This document shows, in pieces, positions 1-10,739 of a stretch of 64,000 nt of DNA. This stretch comes from Adenophora triphylla var. japonica (Eukaryota > Streptophyta > Magnoliopsida > Asterales > Campanulaceae): NCBI GenBank assembly GCA_022495995.1, contig JAFEMH010000341.1, forward strand, positions 496,001 to 560,000, read 5' to 3'. Position 1 is the first letter of the stretch, and every line of letters begins with the position of its first letter. Both the position numbers and the translations under genes were made by a program. Under the pieces are notes generated by a model. It made no database searches. It worked only from the letters and a program-made list of their open reading frames with translations, and was not told the DNA's origin.

Positions 1-66
1 AAGGTGTTCATGCCTTGAGATAAAGGCATTCGTGCCTTGAGATGAAGGCGTTCGTGCCTTGCGTGC
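1..66. repeat. Three-copy 22-bp tandem repeat upstream of the PMD gene of A
   Basis: The unit resembles AAAGGCATTCGTGCCTTGAGAT and occurs three times with small changes. It lies where B and D carry long 49-50 bp arrays, between the antisense PMD gene and the 3' LTR. The array may continue left of the window. Confidence 0.7.
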
Positions 67-569
67 TGGACTTATGATGACAGCCAGGCTTTGTCTGCTG
101 GGGATATGGTGGAAATTATGGGAATGGTTATGTTAAACTGGCATTTTTAACAATACGGAAGGATTGACGTTCCAACAAAGGGGTTAGGAACGGAATGTGA
201 TCTCGGGAGAGAATGACACATTGATGGGGAAAAGCGTCCAGAGTTCTAACAAAGTTAGTTAGGAACTAAGGAGATTGATTGACGTTCCTTTAGAAGGAGT
301 GTCTTAGGATCCTGCTAGGGAGAAACGTTCGGGCTTATGACGGCGGCCGAAGAGGGATTGTTGTGCGGGCTTACATTGATTGCCGTTAAAAGGGGATGAT
401 CGGGCTTACGTTTGACGGCCAAAATTTAACCTCGAGAGAGGGGCGTTAGAAATGTCTAACTGGACTTTAACCTCAGGAGAGGGGCGTTAGAAGTGTCTAA
501 CTGGGGATTTTTTAAATCTTGAGGAAAAGTGTCAAATTTGGAAAGATGAGGGGCTGATTGGGCATTTGG
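67..569. other. Non-coding DNA between PMD promoter and 3' LTR of element A
   Basis: No gene is visible. A second short tandem repeat of about 43 bp, with core GAGAGGGGCGTTAGAA, is present twice around 426-510. The rest is unassigned spacer of element A. Confidence 0.5.
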
Positions 570-606
570 GCCAAAATGGCCCATCACGTAAAATAGGCCA
601 GACGGC
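570..606 (+). promoter_or_regulatory. Degenerate paired GCC-N-GGC palindromes before PMD gene of A
   Basis: GCCAAAATGGC (570-580) and GCCAGACGGC (597-606) sit about 27 bp apart and about 170 bp before the PMD start codon. They match in place, and roughly in sequence, the paired GCCG(YR)CGGC motifs before the PMD genes of B and D. A GA-rich stretch (about 650-720), as in the PMD 5' UTRs of B and D, follows. Confidence 0.45.
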
Positions 607-1179
607 CTCTTACTCAATTTGGCCAAATTAAAAGAAGTCATCGGCCATTAGAGAGAAAGAGAGAAAATTGTGAGTTTCTGTCGAGAGAGAGAGAGAGAAA
701 GAGAGAGAGAAAAGAGAGAAAAATTTGTCATTTTTCTTCGATCTTTGTTGAAATCTTGAAAGATTATTGCTATGGAAGCAATATTGGGGCGGAGGGGTCG
801 ACATAGAAGGACCGACAACGAGAGGAAGAGGCATAAGAGGACGGTGCAAACGACCACTCTTCCTATGGATCCGACCGAGTTTTACAAAGCTCGGGATAGC
901 CATAAATCCAAGGAGGGGATAGCAAGGAAGGTAAGCATCCTCTAAATTCCTTTGAATTTTAGAATTCGCATTCTTGAAATTTTGGAATTTTGATTTGAAT
1001 TGAGTTAGGGTTCTTAGTGCCCGTTTTGGGGCTTTTGACCTTGCGATGCCCTTTTGTCGAAATTGACTTTAGCTTAGTGCAATTGACGTTATGGGTAGAC
1101 AACGTAGAAATTTTGGTAGAAAAATTTCATGTCTAGGGGTGTTTTCCAAAATTAAAGTGAGTTTAATTCGGGACGGAGT

Positions 1180-1455
1180 AAATTTGAAAGTGTTTGAAAG
1201 TTCCGGGTTTGACGGGTTTTTCAACATGATTTTGAAAGTTCCGGGTTTGACGGGTTTTTTGAAATGTTTTGAAAGTTTCGGGTTTGACGGGTTTTTCGAT
1301 GTTTTGAAAGTTTTAGGTTTGACGGGTTTTTCGACATGATTTTGAAAGTTCCGATTTGACGGGTTTTTTGAAATGTTTTGAAAGTTCCGGGTTTGACGGG
1401 TTTTTCGAAATGTTTTGAAAGTTCCGGGTTTGACAGGTTTTTCAAAATGACTTGC
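1180..1455. repeat. Degenerate tandem repeat in intron 1 of the A PMD gene
   Basis: About seven imperfect units of 35-40 bp share the core GAAAGTTCCGGGTTTGACGG. The array lies wholly inside the inferred first intron and is absent from the matching introns of B and D, so it arose in this lineage. Confidence 0.75.
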
Positions 1456-1472
1456 ATGTTTTGGGATTTTGA

Positions 1473-1735
1473 ACCGTTAATACTCCTTCTGGGACGGAAA
1501 TATTTTAGGGAAATGAACCGTTAATGAACGGGATTTTGAAACTTGAACCGTTAATACTCCGACTGGGATGGAAATATTTTAGGGAAATGAACCGTTAATG
1601 AACGGGATTTTGAAACTTGATCCGTTAATATTCCAACTGGGACGGAAATATTTTAGGGAAATAAACCGTTAATGAAACGGGATTTTGAAACATGAACCGT
1701 TAATATTCTGACTGGGATAGAAATATTTTAGGGAA
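1473..1735. repeat. Second intronic tandem repeat, about 74 bp unit
   Basis: Three to four units share GAACCGTTAATACTCC and GGACGGAAATATTTTAGGG. They follow directly on the 35-40 bp array in the same intron. Confidence 0.75.
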
Positions 1736-3803
1736 ATGATTGAACTATATCTTTGTGTCGATATGTTTTTGTGATTTTGACATGTGCATGTGTTTTGTGT
1801 ACGTTATCTTATAGTAACATACCTTTGTTGTGTTTACCTGCAGGGGCGAGGGTCGGTTGACGTGTCCACTACTAAGAGTAGGGGAGATGTTGAGGCTGTC
1901 CGTGAGCTATGGGAAATGTTCCCAGACCTGGCTCGTGATGGAGAGAGGAGTCCACGGCAGTTTGTGATAGACTCTAGCTTGGGAGGCTTTATCAGCGCGG
2001 TGGCCATTGTGGCTTCGACACAGAGGGTCAAGGTGCTCCATGTCGCTTTGAGCAAGTATTGTTGGGACACGATCCACACATTTCCTTTTAGGTGGGGGGA
2101 GGCATCGGTGACTCCCACGGACTTTGCTGCGATTATGGGGTTGTCATTCCGAGGTAATCCCATAGAGTGATTTGATGACTTTACCATGGAGCAGCTGTCG
2201 GGACTACTTGGATTTGACATCACGGATGCCAGGGGTCTTGGTATTCGGTATGAACCGATGGAGGCACATTTGACGAGAGGGATAGATGAGTATATGGCTG
2301 GCTCTGAGAGGATGACAACTGATTGTTTGGCTAGGGGGTTTTTGTGGTTTGCTCTGTCAGCAACCCTTTTTCCCAATGCTGACATGACATGTCAGTTTGC
2401 TTTGCTTGGCTCCTTGATTGATCTGGAGGCAGTGAGAGGGTTTGCCTGGGGAGAAGCTGGTCTGGCCGAGCTTTTCTTCGCCTTGGACAGGTATTCCCGG
2501 GGGGAGGACAACTCGTTATGTTGCTTTCAATTTGTGCTAGATATGAGTCTCCTTCTTTTTCTCTTCCTTGTCTCGCTTGTACTTGTTTGTATCTGCTTTG
2601 TAGCTGACATAACTTTCCTGGCATTTTACAGGTGTGGTGCTTTGAGGTGTTTCACCCGCATCGGTGGACCATCAGGGAGGAGTATGCTCCTTTGTTTCCT
2701 GCCATGCTGACTTGACATAAGGAGGCTAGGAAGCCGATGAAGTCAAGGGAGAGTACCCGTGTGACTTATGAGGAGGTGTCTTTGGCTCTGGACCGAGATT
2801 TTTCGCCGAGGATCAACTTGACTTGGTGGAGCCGATTTGATCAGGCTGTCGTGAATGATGCCAGGGAGGTGACAAGTCAGCGGAAGCTGCTAGTGGGGCT
2901 TCACTGTGATGTCCTGTATCTTGGCGAGAGGGTGTCTTGCCAGTATGCTTCGGGATCTGGTCCCTTAGTTTCGAGGGATCCGCCTCTTCACATGACATTT
3001 CCTATGTCCATAGCTGGGGAGGATTTGCAGCGGTACAGGCAGGGAGTGCCTCATATTGAGAACGTCATTGAGGACGCTGACTATGACATCTTTCAGAGGG
3101 TGAGGCTGAGGAGCCCACAGGTGATGGCCAGAGAGGGTGAGGACCCTGTGCATCCCAGAGATTATCCGCTCCCCCGCACTTGCTTTATATACGAGGGCGC
3201 TGGTGGTTCTCGCAGGCGGTTGACGATTCCCATCCCTGAGTAGGCGAGGCCTCAATACAGAGTTGAACCTAGTACTTCGGTGAGTATCTTGTTGGTGCTT
3301 CGGTGAGTATCTTGTTGCTATTCTATATAGTAGTAGCTTTCTGCAAATGTTGCATCTGTGCTGTACTTTCTGTCCTTTGATGGCATTCCTGGTTTGCAGG
3401 TTTCTGACCGTACCTATGATCAGGCCATCAGACGTCTGGATGGGGTGACCGGCTTTGCTAGGAGGCTTGTGAACTTCCTGCGGTGCGGTTCTCGGAGGAG
3501 TGCGGCTGTTCATGAGCCGATGCCTTCCAGGTCGTCCGTTGTGAGAGACTCATCTATTTCCACGGCTGGTGGTATAGATTCTGGGCGGGCTTTAGCCAGT
3601 TCTCTGGTGAGACTGCTAGATTTGGGGCTCGCCATTCTTCGTACTCGGGATTCGAGCATGGGGAGTCTTCAGGAGCACAGGCGCGGGGCCGTCACTTCTC
3701 ATACTCTGGCTTTGATATGTTCGTGGATTATCTGTCCACCACGGATCATGCTGCTGCGGGGCAGTATGCTGAGTGCTCAGATGATGAGCCAGACTCTAAG
3801 TAG

Positions 3804-4333
3804 TCTTGTTGATATCTTTTAGACAATTGTGTGCACTGCCTGTAACAGATATTGTTTTGTACTTGAAAGGCCCTTGGGGCGAACTTTTGTACACTCGAGT
3901 ATTTATTATGATTACTTTTTACTTATTCTTGGCAGATAAGCAAGTAGGTTGATCAAAGATAAATAATAACACGAAATGCATTGAATAATAAAATTTGAGC
4001 AGACAAAATTTATAGCTATATGCACTGTTATTTATTAATTGCACTGTTGCACGAGCCCGGGGCGGATGTGGTATTTGCAATAAGGGAATTGATCACGGGT
4101 TGGCAAGTTTGGTCAAGGCATGAAAGGGTTCTCTTTGGAAATGTCGAGGGACATTGGTGCAGCAAGGCTGCAGGTTTGACTGGGTCAACATGAAAGACAG
4201 GCCGGCTGACCCGTATTTCAACTTCGACCTGTTTAAATTGCAGTCCAATTTCTGCAGATTCAAAAGTCTCACGCTTGTTTTTGAAGCTGAAATATGTTTG
4301 TCTCTCAAATACTTGAAGTTTTCTTTGTTTTCC
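3804..4333. other. Spacer between the two antisense genes of element A
   Basis: No gene is seen. It matches in position the promoter-bearing spacer between PMD and DUF7745 genes in B (14772-15301) and D (43225-43748). I do not see the clear GCCG(YR)CGGC pair here; only a weak GCCGGC at about 4200. Confidence 0.5.
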
Positions 4334-5026
4334 ATGGCCACGCTTCCAAGGTTGTCGTCTCAGATGAAAGAACGATTCTTGGAAAGATTCAAGACGTGGG
4401 TATGGCACCACACGAGGCAAAATAAGGAGTTTTTCGAGGGTTGTTATAGGATGAAGGCGGTTTGGGCTTTGAAGGAGCTTGCGCCGGATTGGGACCTTCT
4501 GAGAGCTGCGGCTCATTTCTGGGATGAAAGGAGGCACTTGTACAGCTTCTCATATAACGAGATCACACCCACACTTGAGGACTTTTGGGCTATCCTTGGA
4601 GGACCTGAGGTAGAGTAGATTGTTCTTCCTTTGACGGGCGGCCTGACCACCGTTGAGAAGTTGATGTCTCTGCTCGACATTTCTGCTGAAGAAGCATACG
4701 GGATTCTGATACTGAATACTGATCATGTTGACATTTTGGGGCTGCCTGATAGGTTTGCTGGTATGGATGGGAGCGTTGCTGCGTGGGACGGTTTTGCTCT
4801 ATGCGTGATTGCTACTCTGTTCACATTCACGTCCGTGGGGGTATGCCACCACAGTGTTCTGGACCTGGTGAGGCAGTGCCGGAGCGGAGGAGATATCGTG
4901 CCTTTGATCTTGGGCGAGACATTCCTTGGCATAGGTCGGATGGCGACCGGTAGCCGATACATGTTGGTAGGAAGTCCCGCTATGCTTACTTTGTGGTTGA
5001 GGGAGCGGTTGCAAGTGATACCCAAG
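4334..5026 (+). pseudogene. DUF7745-like antisense gene of A, 5' part (split by element B)
   Basis: The frame starts MATLPRLSSQMKERFLERFK and aligns with the matching genes of B (start 14771) and D (start 43749). It has the Asp-Trp-Asp-Leu-Leu-Arg-Ala-Ala and Phe-Trp-Asp segments, then a PTLEDF motif, all typical of a plant retroelement family I recall as DUF7745, a distant relative of the plant mobile domain. A TAG at 4616 breaks the frame once. At 5026 the reading frame runs into the 5' LTR of element B; the rest resumes at 21681. Function is unknown. The family call is from memory. Confidence 0.7.
5022..5026. repeat. Target-site duplication of element B (left copy, CCAAG)
   Basis: CCAAG directly precedes the TG start of the 5' LTR at 5027 and is repeated right after the CA end of the 3' LTR at 21676-21680. 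Confidence 0.95.
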
Positions 5027-5244
5027 TGTAAGTACCCAAATCTGGCTCATGCCTTCCGGTTAAGTTTCCCGGCAATTCCCCGGACTTTCCTAAAGTCCGG
5101 GAGCAATTCGGGAACTGTTCCGAACCTTCCGAGGGGTGAAAGGATTACTTGGAATGAATAAACCACGTTTTCCTTAATATGAAAACCCTTCTAGAAGTAC
5201 CACCTTGCATGGTTCTAGAAAAATGCTGAGTCACACAGGATAAT

Positions 5245-5318
5245 GCCGTACGGCTGCATTAGGAGAGAACTCCTAGCCGCACGGCTTCATTAGCTCTATC
5301 CAGACTGCCTATAAATAG
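5245..5318 (+). promoter_or_regulatory. LTR promoter of B: paired palindromes plus TATA box
   Basis: GCCGTACGGC (5245-5254) and GCCGCACGGC (5276-5285) are 31 bp apart. CTATAAATAG follows about 25 bp after the second. This is the likely promoter for the genomic RNA. Both palindromes are followed by a T(T/G)CATTAG-like flank, giving the site a polarity. Confidence 0.75.
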
Positions 5319-5599
5319 AGGCCTCCTCTACCCATTTTTAAAAAAAGAAGACTTCCAGCACAAAAACTCTCCTAAATATTACTACGAAAATCAGGAAGCT
5401 GAGAGTGCCAAGAAGCCACCTCCCTCCTCCTTGAAGCCTCCAAAAGTTGGTCCCTCCACTAGGCGAAATCCAAAGAAGAAGAGGTCACCACCATTGGTAA
5501 CCTCTCATCCCTTACCTTGCATTATACTTGTTTTATGTGATATACTTGCTCCTTGCATTTACATATTGCTATATATTGCTTGGTATTTGGCTTATTGTT

Positions 5600-6015
5600 G
5601 TTAAAGATCATATCTTTGAACATGTAAATCATTTTCCCCCTCCCTTTGCATCCTTTGCATTAACATAAGCATCTTTTTCTCATAAAAATAAAGTCTTTGC
5701 ATTAAAGGTGCATCCTTTGCACCTAAAAATCTCTTTTTTACATAAAAATGATATCTTTATGCATCATTTGCTCTTAAAAATGTAGTCTTTATATTAAAAT
5801 TGCATCCTTTGCACCTAGAACTCATTTTCATACATAAAAATGCATCCTTTGCATTAAAAATCATCTCTTTACTTCAAAGTAGCATCCTTTGCTTTCAAAA
5901 TGACATCTTTATGCATCCTTTGCATTAAAAATCCTTTCTTTACATAAAAAGAATCCTTTGCAAAACAAAGAGCATCCTTTGCACCCAAAAATGTCATCTT
6001 TTTCATTAAAAATGC
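5600..6015 (+). repeat. TTTGCATCC-rich irregular repeats in the LTR
   Basis: The string CATCCTTTGCA or close variants recur every 20-40 bp downstream of the TATA box. The same block is in the 3' LTR (20600-20985) and, as its complement, in both D LTRs. It lies in the transcribed part of the LTR. Confidence 0.7.
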
Positions 6016-6527
6016 CATTTTTATCCTAAACATGCATTCCCCTAGTCCCCATTGGTATCCTTTGGAACTGACCGGTGTAAAGGTCCTATCTTTACATCGT
6101 TTCTTCCATTAAAGGTGCCACAATCTCTTTAGAAAGGGATAAACCTTGAACCTATATCTCCGATTATCACTTGAGACGAGTATAGTAGTCCCTACATAAG
6201 CTCAATCGTCTCAATGTGTAGGATTGATGGGCTAAGGTCACTCCTTTTTAAAGAACCCCATTTTGGACTATAAAAAGAGAGTCCTTCTCTCGATCACGCA
6301 AAGACCCAAGGTCAAATAGCGATGATCACAAGTCCAAGATGATGATGGGATCAAAGTCCCAAACACATAAAAATCCAAGGAATCCCGAGCGATAACCAAC
6401 TAAATGATTTATACGTCCGGAAGACGACTTGGAACATTTCCCCCCCCTCTTTTCAACACATGCACACAAGAAAGCACGCAAGCAAGCACGAAAAATGGAA
6501 TCTAGGGAGACTTGCTACGGCAAGGCA

Positions 6528-6560
6528 CCTTGGGTGAACGACGATCCGTTCTTCCCAAGG
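6528..6560 (+). other. Conserved hairpin near the end of the LTR (U5)
   Basis: CCTTGGG-T-GAACG pairs with CGTTC-TT-CCCAAGG around a six-base loop. Copies lie at 21485-21517, 37941-37971 and 54531-54561. In D the stem is kept while the loop differs, which points to RNA structure. Confidence 0.6.
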
Positions 6561-6721
6561 GGTAACTTAACCTCCGAACCCTAAATACCTTTTTTCAAAG
6601 TTTTGAGGAAATCAAAATGGCGTGGCGACTCCGTTTTTTCAAATTAAACCGGATGTTTTCAAACTCGAGTGAATCCAAACTAAAAAAACAAAAAATAGAA
6701 TTTGGGCACACATTCACAGTT

Positions 6722-6739
6722 TGGCGACTCCTCTGGGGA
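6722..6739 (+). other. Primer-binding site of element B, tRNA-Arg
   Basis: TGGCGACTCCTCTGGGGA starts three bases after the LTR. Its complement matches, with one mismatch as I recall it, the 3' end of a plant tRNA-Arg (ending GGAGTCG-CCA). tRNA-Arg priming is a known trait of Ogre elements. Confidence 0.75.
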
Positions 6740-8504
6740 AAACCCAAAGGGGAAAAGCTTTCATTTTCAAAATCAAAATGATACCCGGTATATAGGTGGA
6801 AACCACTAACCTTCCTGTATCGCTTCCTAACCCGGGGCTTGGGATAAACGGTGGTCTAACAATCCCACGTACTGATATATCTTTTCGAAATAAAAATAAA
6901 AAAAAGAAAGCTTTTTTCCTTTGAGCGGGTTAGCCTCCCGCCACGGATTCCAATTATCGTGCTTGCTTTCTTTCATTACATTGCATTGCATCTTGGGAAT
7001 TGCGCATACTCTGGAAACTGAACAGGAAGCCTGCTAAAGCTAAAAGGTGCCTAAAATGTTCAGGGAGCAACCTAAAACTGCAAAGGAGTGGAACCTGGAA
7101 AATTGATCCATGCAGCCGCACGGCTTAATCCGCCTTGGATTCCAGCCGGGCGGCCTCATTGGCAATTCCACCAGGACAAAATTGAGATTAATCTGGCAGC
7201 CTTGGCAGCTTGGGGCTATTCAGTTCCAAGACTGACCGGGGCTCCCAGAAAATTTACGTGCCTTAACTGTTGCATTTTCCCCCCGTCCCAAAAAATCATT
7301 CCTTTTAAAACACATTTCTGAAAATTTCTGTTTTAACTCAAAAAGGAACATTTTTTAGGAGACCGCACACTACGCGCACCTTATATATCCTGTACACTTT
7401 GCACGCACGTCCCTTTAAACCCGGGGTGGTTGTTCAGTTGCAGTCACGGACAGCCTTACGATGCTCTCGGGCGCGCACGGAATCACCCCAAACTCCCCAT
7501 GGCAGCCAGTGTCGACCAATGCACAGTTCGTGTCACACGTTTCAAAAAACCGTGACTTTTGGTTGGTTTTTGGTCTAGTCCGTGTCATATAGCCCAGTTG
7601 CATATCCTCGTAAAGGTCAAGCCTTAGTCCATAACGGAAGTCAAGGTCTTTCGCGCAAGCGGAGCTCTGCCAAAATTCCGACAAAGGAAAAATTGGCAAG
7701 ATCTTGACTTCGGCATTGACTTTGACCTTGACCCGCACGGAATGCTTAAAAGTCGAGACCGAGTCCTTGCCAAAAAAATCCAAAGATCTTCCGCGCAAGC
7801 GGAGCTCTGCCAAAATTCCGACAAGGAAAAATTGGCAAGATCTTGACTCCGGCATTGACTTCGATTTTGACTCACGCACTGCGTATGCAACGAAGTTCAA
7901 TGTGACACTGTGTCATCCGGCTTTTGCCGCCCGACCCATGCCTATTATCTTCTCGGACATTACCAAAAAGTCAAAACGTCATTCGCGCATGCGAAACTCT
8001 GCCGAAATTCCGTTAAGGCTGAAAGACGAGACTTTCCCGGTATTGCCTTGACTATAATCTGATCGCTCGTGCGCTAAAAGTTTCTATGACCCGCTAGACC
8101 CGTTAGGAACGTTCTTCTCTCTCGGTCGGTGGGATCCGCGTGCCCTATAGGACCCTCGCCCGGGGCTGTCCACACTGGGAGGTCAAAATACAGGTGGAAT
8201 ACGAGGGGCTTATAGACGTAGTGACGGAACCCACTGATCCAGGATCTAGAGTAGTTGTGAAAAAAGAAGGGCAGAACCCCTTTTCCAACCAAATAGAAAT
8301 TAATAAAAGACACCGTTTTAAGTAAACTGGAAGATTCTTAATTTGCATATTGCTTGAGCCTTTAGCCTAAACACCTACCCCGAGTCTAAACCTCTCCTAT
8401 CCCTTTCCCGCAGGGAGAAAGAATTGGGTGAGAGTACCGGTACGGCAGTTTGTCGGCACAGAGATCTCAAATAACCCGTCAAGTCTCAGCTTTCCAGTAT
8501 CAAA
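6740..8504 (+). other. Leader of element B with a 3' splice site
   Basis: About 1.7 kb without a long coding frame. It has a palindrome pair (7115-7154), a duplicated segment of about 138 bp period (about 7645-7900, core GCAAGCGGAGCTCTGCCAAA), and a strong 3' splice site CCCTTTCCCGCAG ending at 8413. Matching acceptors precede the first ORF in A (exon start 27356) and D (exon start 52737). A spliced leader is therefore likely; the donor is not identified. Confidence 0.5.
7115..7154 (+). promoter_or_regulatory. Paired palindromes in the leader of B
   Basis: GCCGCACGGC (7115-7124) and GCCGGGCGGC (7145-7154), 30 bp apart, with the same downstream flank and polarity as in the LTR. There is no clear TATA box after them. 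Confidence 0.65.
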
Positions 8505-8855
8505 ATGGCCAACGTGGTAATCAACAATGGTAATGACCAAGTAGTCGGAGAGGCCATCCCAATTCAACCCAGGCCCCACATCTGGTATAATGTGTGTGAT
8601 TGTGAGGACTGTCTGGAATATGAGTATCAGGAATGGATTAATGAAGACGCTCCTTCAAGAAAGAAGAAGAAGAGAAAGTCCATGCAACAGAAATTAAAAG
8701 AAAGGTACGAAGTTGGGGACAAGAGCGTGGGAACTTTAGGGGAGCCATCGGGCAAGTTCGACTACTACGTCAGTTATGCCAAGGAGCCTATCAAGGAACC
8801 CGTCACCCAAAACACAGTCCAGCCTGATACCCCTGTGGTCAGTGACCCTCTTTAG
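8505..8855 (+). CDS. Unrecognised ORF in the gag position of B
   Basis: A 116-residue frame begins 91 bases after the splice acceptor. It has a Cys-Asp-Cys-Glu-Asp-Cys segment near residue 30 and a lysine/arginine cluster (SRKKKKRKS, about residues 52-60), which could bind nucleic acid or act as a nuclear signal. I do not recognise the family and see no capsid domain. It ends in TAG and a second frame follows after a short gap, so the two may be pieces of one ORF. Confidence 0.4.
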   Translation: MANVVINNGNDQVVGEAIPIQPRPHIWYNVCDCEDCLEYEYQEWINEDAPSRKKKKRKSMQQKLKERYEVGDKSVGTLGEPSGKFDYYVSYAKEPIKEPVTQNTVQPDTPVVSDPL

Positions 8856-8882
8856 GCAGAAAGTTTTGAATTTGTTGCCATC

Positions 8883-9299
8883 GTGAAGTTCAATGAGAAG
8901 CTATCAGATTTAGAAGCAGAATACAGAAAGCCTATAGAATACGTGGCCAATCAAGGAAGGATCAAACTCTCTCCTGAAGAAGACTTCATCAGCATCATTC
9001 AGGCCAACCCTCCTGTTGGCTACACTAACAAGGTCGTGATATCAAAGATTGGTAAAGAGAAGATGACTTATCAGCAGTGTATTGACAAGATGAGCCAGAC
9101 CCTCCAGTCAATGAGTCCAGTTGTCACAGACGAGCTCGCCGAGAGATTGCATCAGGCTACTCTAGCTCCCCTCACCATCTTTCCACGGTACAGGCCTATC
9201 AACGATTTCCGACAAGTTTTCGATCAGTTCGAAATTTCCAACTTTCTGAAGAATGCTGACAAGACTGCTACTCCCCAGGGCAAAAGCAGGAAAGAGTAA
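8883..9299 (+). CDS. Unrecognised ORF before RT in B
   Basis: A 138-residue frame with no family I recognise. It is charged and probably mostly helical. It takes the place where D keeps a protease and a G-patch-like segment. It may be the remnant of gag or of the gag-RT linker. The stretch from 9300 to 9474 contains only short open pieces before the RT frame. Confidence 0.35.
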   Translation: MKFNEKLSDLEAEYRKPIEYVANQGRIKLSPEEDFISIIQANPPVGYTNKVVISKIGKEKMTYQQCIDKMSQTLQSMSPVVTDELAERLHQATLAPLTIFPRYRPINDFRQVFDQFEISNFLKNADKTATPQGKSRKE

Positions 9300-9399
9300 A
9301 CCCCAGTCCAACCCGTGTCAAACACTTCGAGTCAATAAGTAGTGTAGGGTCCAGAGTCAGTAGGGTCAAGATACAGTTGAGTCAGGAATCTTTGAATTC

Positions 9400-10735
9400 C
9401 AGCCCTCCGACTCATCCGAAGGCCTCACGCCTGAGGATTATGAATGTGTAACCAATGTCATCTTTCCTCTTGCTTTGAATGAAATGACAGATCTTTCTGA
9501 TTATCCTCTTATTGCCAACTTAACAAATGACAAATTAACTCAAAACTTAACAACAGTTAATAATGAATCATTTGAACAAGATGCAAACACACTAAACGAA
9601 CAATACATTAAAGAAATCTTTAAGCAGGTTACAGAAAAAGAGGAAAACCGAGCCCAAGCTGCCGAGGAGGTTTTGACAAGTGTTAACTTGGGTACTGTCG
9701 AGGAACCTAAAGAGACACAGATTAGAAACTTCTTCCAGGGGGTTGAACGAAACAGACTGGTCAATCTGCTCAGAGAATACATGGACGTCTTTGCATGGTC
9801 ATACAAGGATATGCTGGGGCTAGACAGTTCGATAGTGGAGCACAGAATCCCTCTAGCACCAGATGCTAAGCTAGTAAAGCAGAAGCTGAGAAAGATCAAG
9901 CCAGAATGGTCTCTACAGGTCAAAAGAGAGATTGAGAAGCTACTGCGGGTAGGATTCATCAGAGTCATCGAATATCCAACATGGTTGTCCAACATTGTGA
10001 CTGTAACCAAGGCCAATGGGAAGGTGCGCTGCTGTGTAGATTTCTGAGATCTGAACAAAGTCAGCCCCAAAGACGACTACCCCTTGCCAAACATAGACAT
10101 CCTGGTAGACTCCACTGCCAACTACGAAGTCAAATCCTTCATTGATGGCTTTGCAGGCTACAACCAGATCAAGATGGCCGAGGAAGACCAAGAAAAGACA
10201 GCCTTCACCACACCGTGGGGAGCTTACTGCTATATCGTGATGCCGTTTGGGCTCAAGAATGCCGGGGCTACTTACCAAAGGGCATCGACCGCGCTTTTTA
10301 ATGGCATGACCCACAAGGAGATTGAGGTCTACGTTGACGACATGATAATCCACTCCAAAGGTGAGGACGGACAGCATTTTATTGACCTGCGAATGTTCTT
10401 CGAGAGGCTGAGACAGCATTCCATGAGACTGAACCCTGCCAAATGCACCTTCGGAGTGACAAGGGGAAAAGTACTCAGGTATATGGTCACTGAGCGAGGT
10501 ATCGAAGTCGATCCCCAAAAGATCAAAGCCATTATGGATATGAGGCCACCTCGAACCCAGACAGAAGTCAAAAGCTTTATGGGCAAACTGCAGTATATCA
10601 GCCGCTTCGTCAACCAGTTGACCACTATCTGCGAGCCCATCTTCAAGCTCATGAAGAAGAATGTAGACACAGAATGGACCGAGGAATGCCAGGATGCCTT
10701 TGACCAAATCAAGGCGTACTTAGTACATCCTCCGG
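9400..10735 (+). pseudogene. Reverse transcriptase of element B, broken
   Basis: RNA-dependent DNA polymerase of the pol polyprotein. A linker shared with A and D (NEQYIKEIFKQV, EPKETQIRNFF) leads into the RT core, KEYVDVFAWSY-type, then the conserved DDYPLPNIDI region, the KTAFTTPWG block, the FGLKNAGATYQR block and the catalytic YVDD (10331-10342). The frame is stopped by TGA at 10045-10047, between CVDF and DLN, where D keeps an Arg codon. A frameshift near 10735-10760 separates it from RNase H. The same TGA occurs in A. Confidence 0.9.
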
Positions 10736-10739
10736 TGTT

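Larger units (their letters stand above)
772..3803 (+). pseudogene. Antisense plant mobile domain (PMD) gene of element A, four exons, broken
   Basis: Plant mobile domain (aminotransferase-like) proteins act in gene and transposon silencing in plants and are also carried by retrotransposons. Exon 1 (772-930, 53 codons, basic) ends at a GTAAGC donor. Exon 2 starts at 1844 after TTTACCTGCAG, in frame. It carries the PMD signature: a Trp-Asp core (YCWDTIHTFPFRWGEASVTP), then the D-F-A-A-I-M-G-L motif. Exon 3 (2632-3279) follows a TTTTACAG acceptor, and exon 4 starts at 3400 after TTTGCAG. The same exon pattern occurs in B and D. In-frame stops interrupt it: TGA at 2168 and 2709 (both at expected Trp), and TAG at 3241. 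The second intron's donor near 2540 is not a clean GT, and exon 4 carries a frameshift before its acidic end (SDDEPDSK). It is antisense to A's gag-pol. The domain call is from memory of the family; the exon model is inferred from B. Confidence 0.75.
5027..6718 (+). repeat. 5' LTR of element B
   Basis: Starts TGTAAGTACCC and ends ACATTCACA. It carries the paired GCCG(YR)CGGC motifs, a TATA box at 5310-5317, a run of TTTGCAT-rich repeats (about 5600-6010), a hairpin (6528-6560) and a PBS-core copy (6623-6632). The other copy is 19979-21675. Confidence 0.95.

Noticed and set aside
645..903. Minus-strand ORFs over the GA-rich stretch near 650-900
   Set aside because: Low-complexity shadow of the PMD 5' UTR and exon 1 on the plus strand.
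1221..1457. Repetitive ORFs on both strands in the A intron
   Set aside because: Products of the 35-40 bp tandem repeat, inside an intron.
5310..5318. Ordinary host promoter at the TATA box
   Set aside because: It lies inside a complete LTR and is copied in the other LTR, so it is the retrotransposon promoter.
6493..6584. Short ORF MESRETCYGKAPWVNDD in the B LTRs
   Set aside because: The matching D sequence shifts frame, while the hairpin stem in it is kept. RNA structure explains the conservation better than a peptide.
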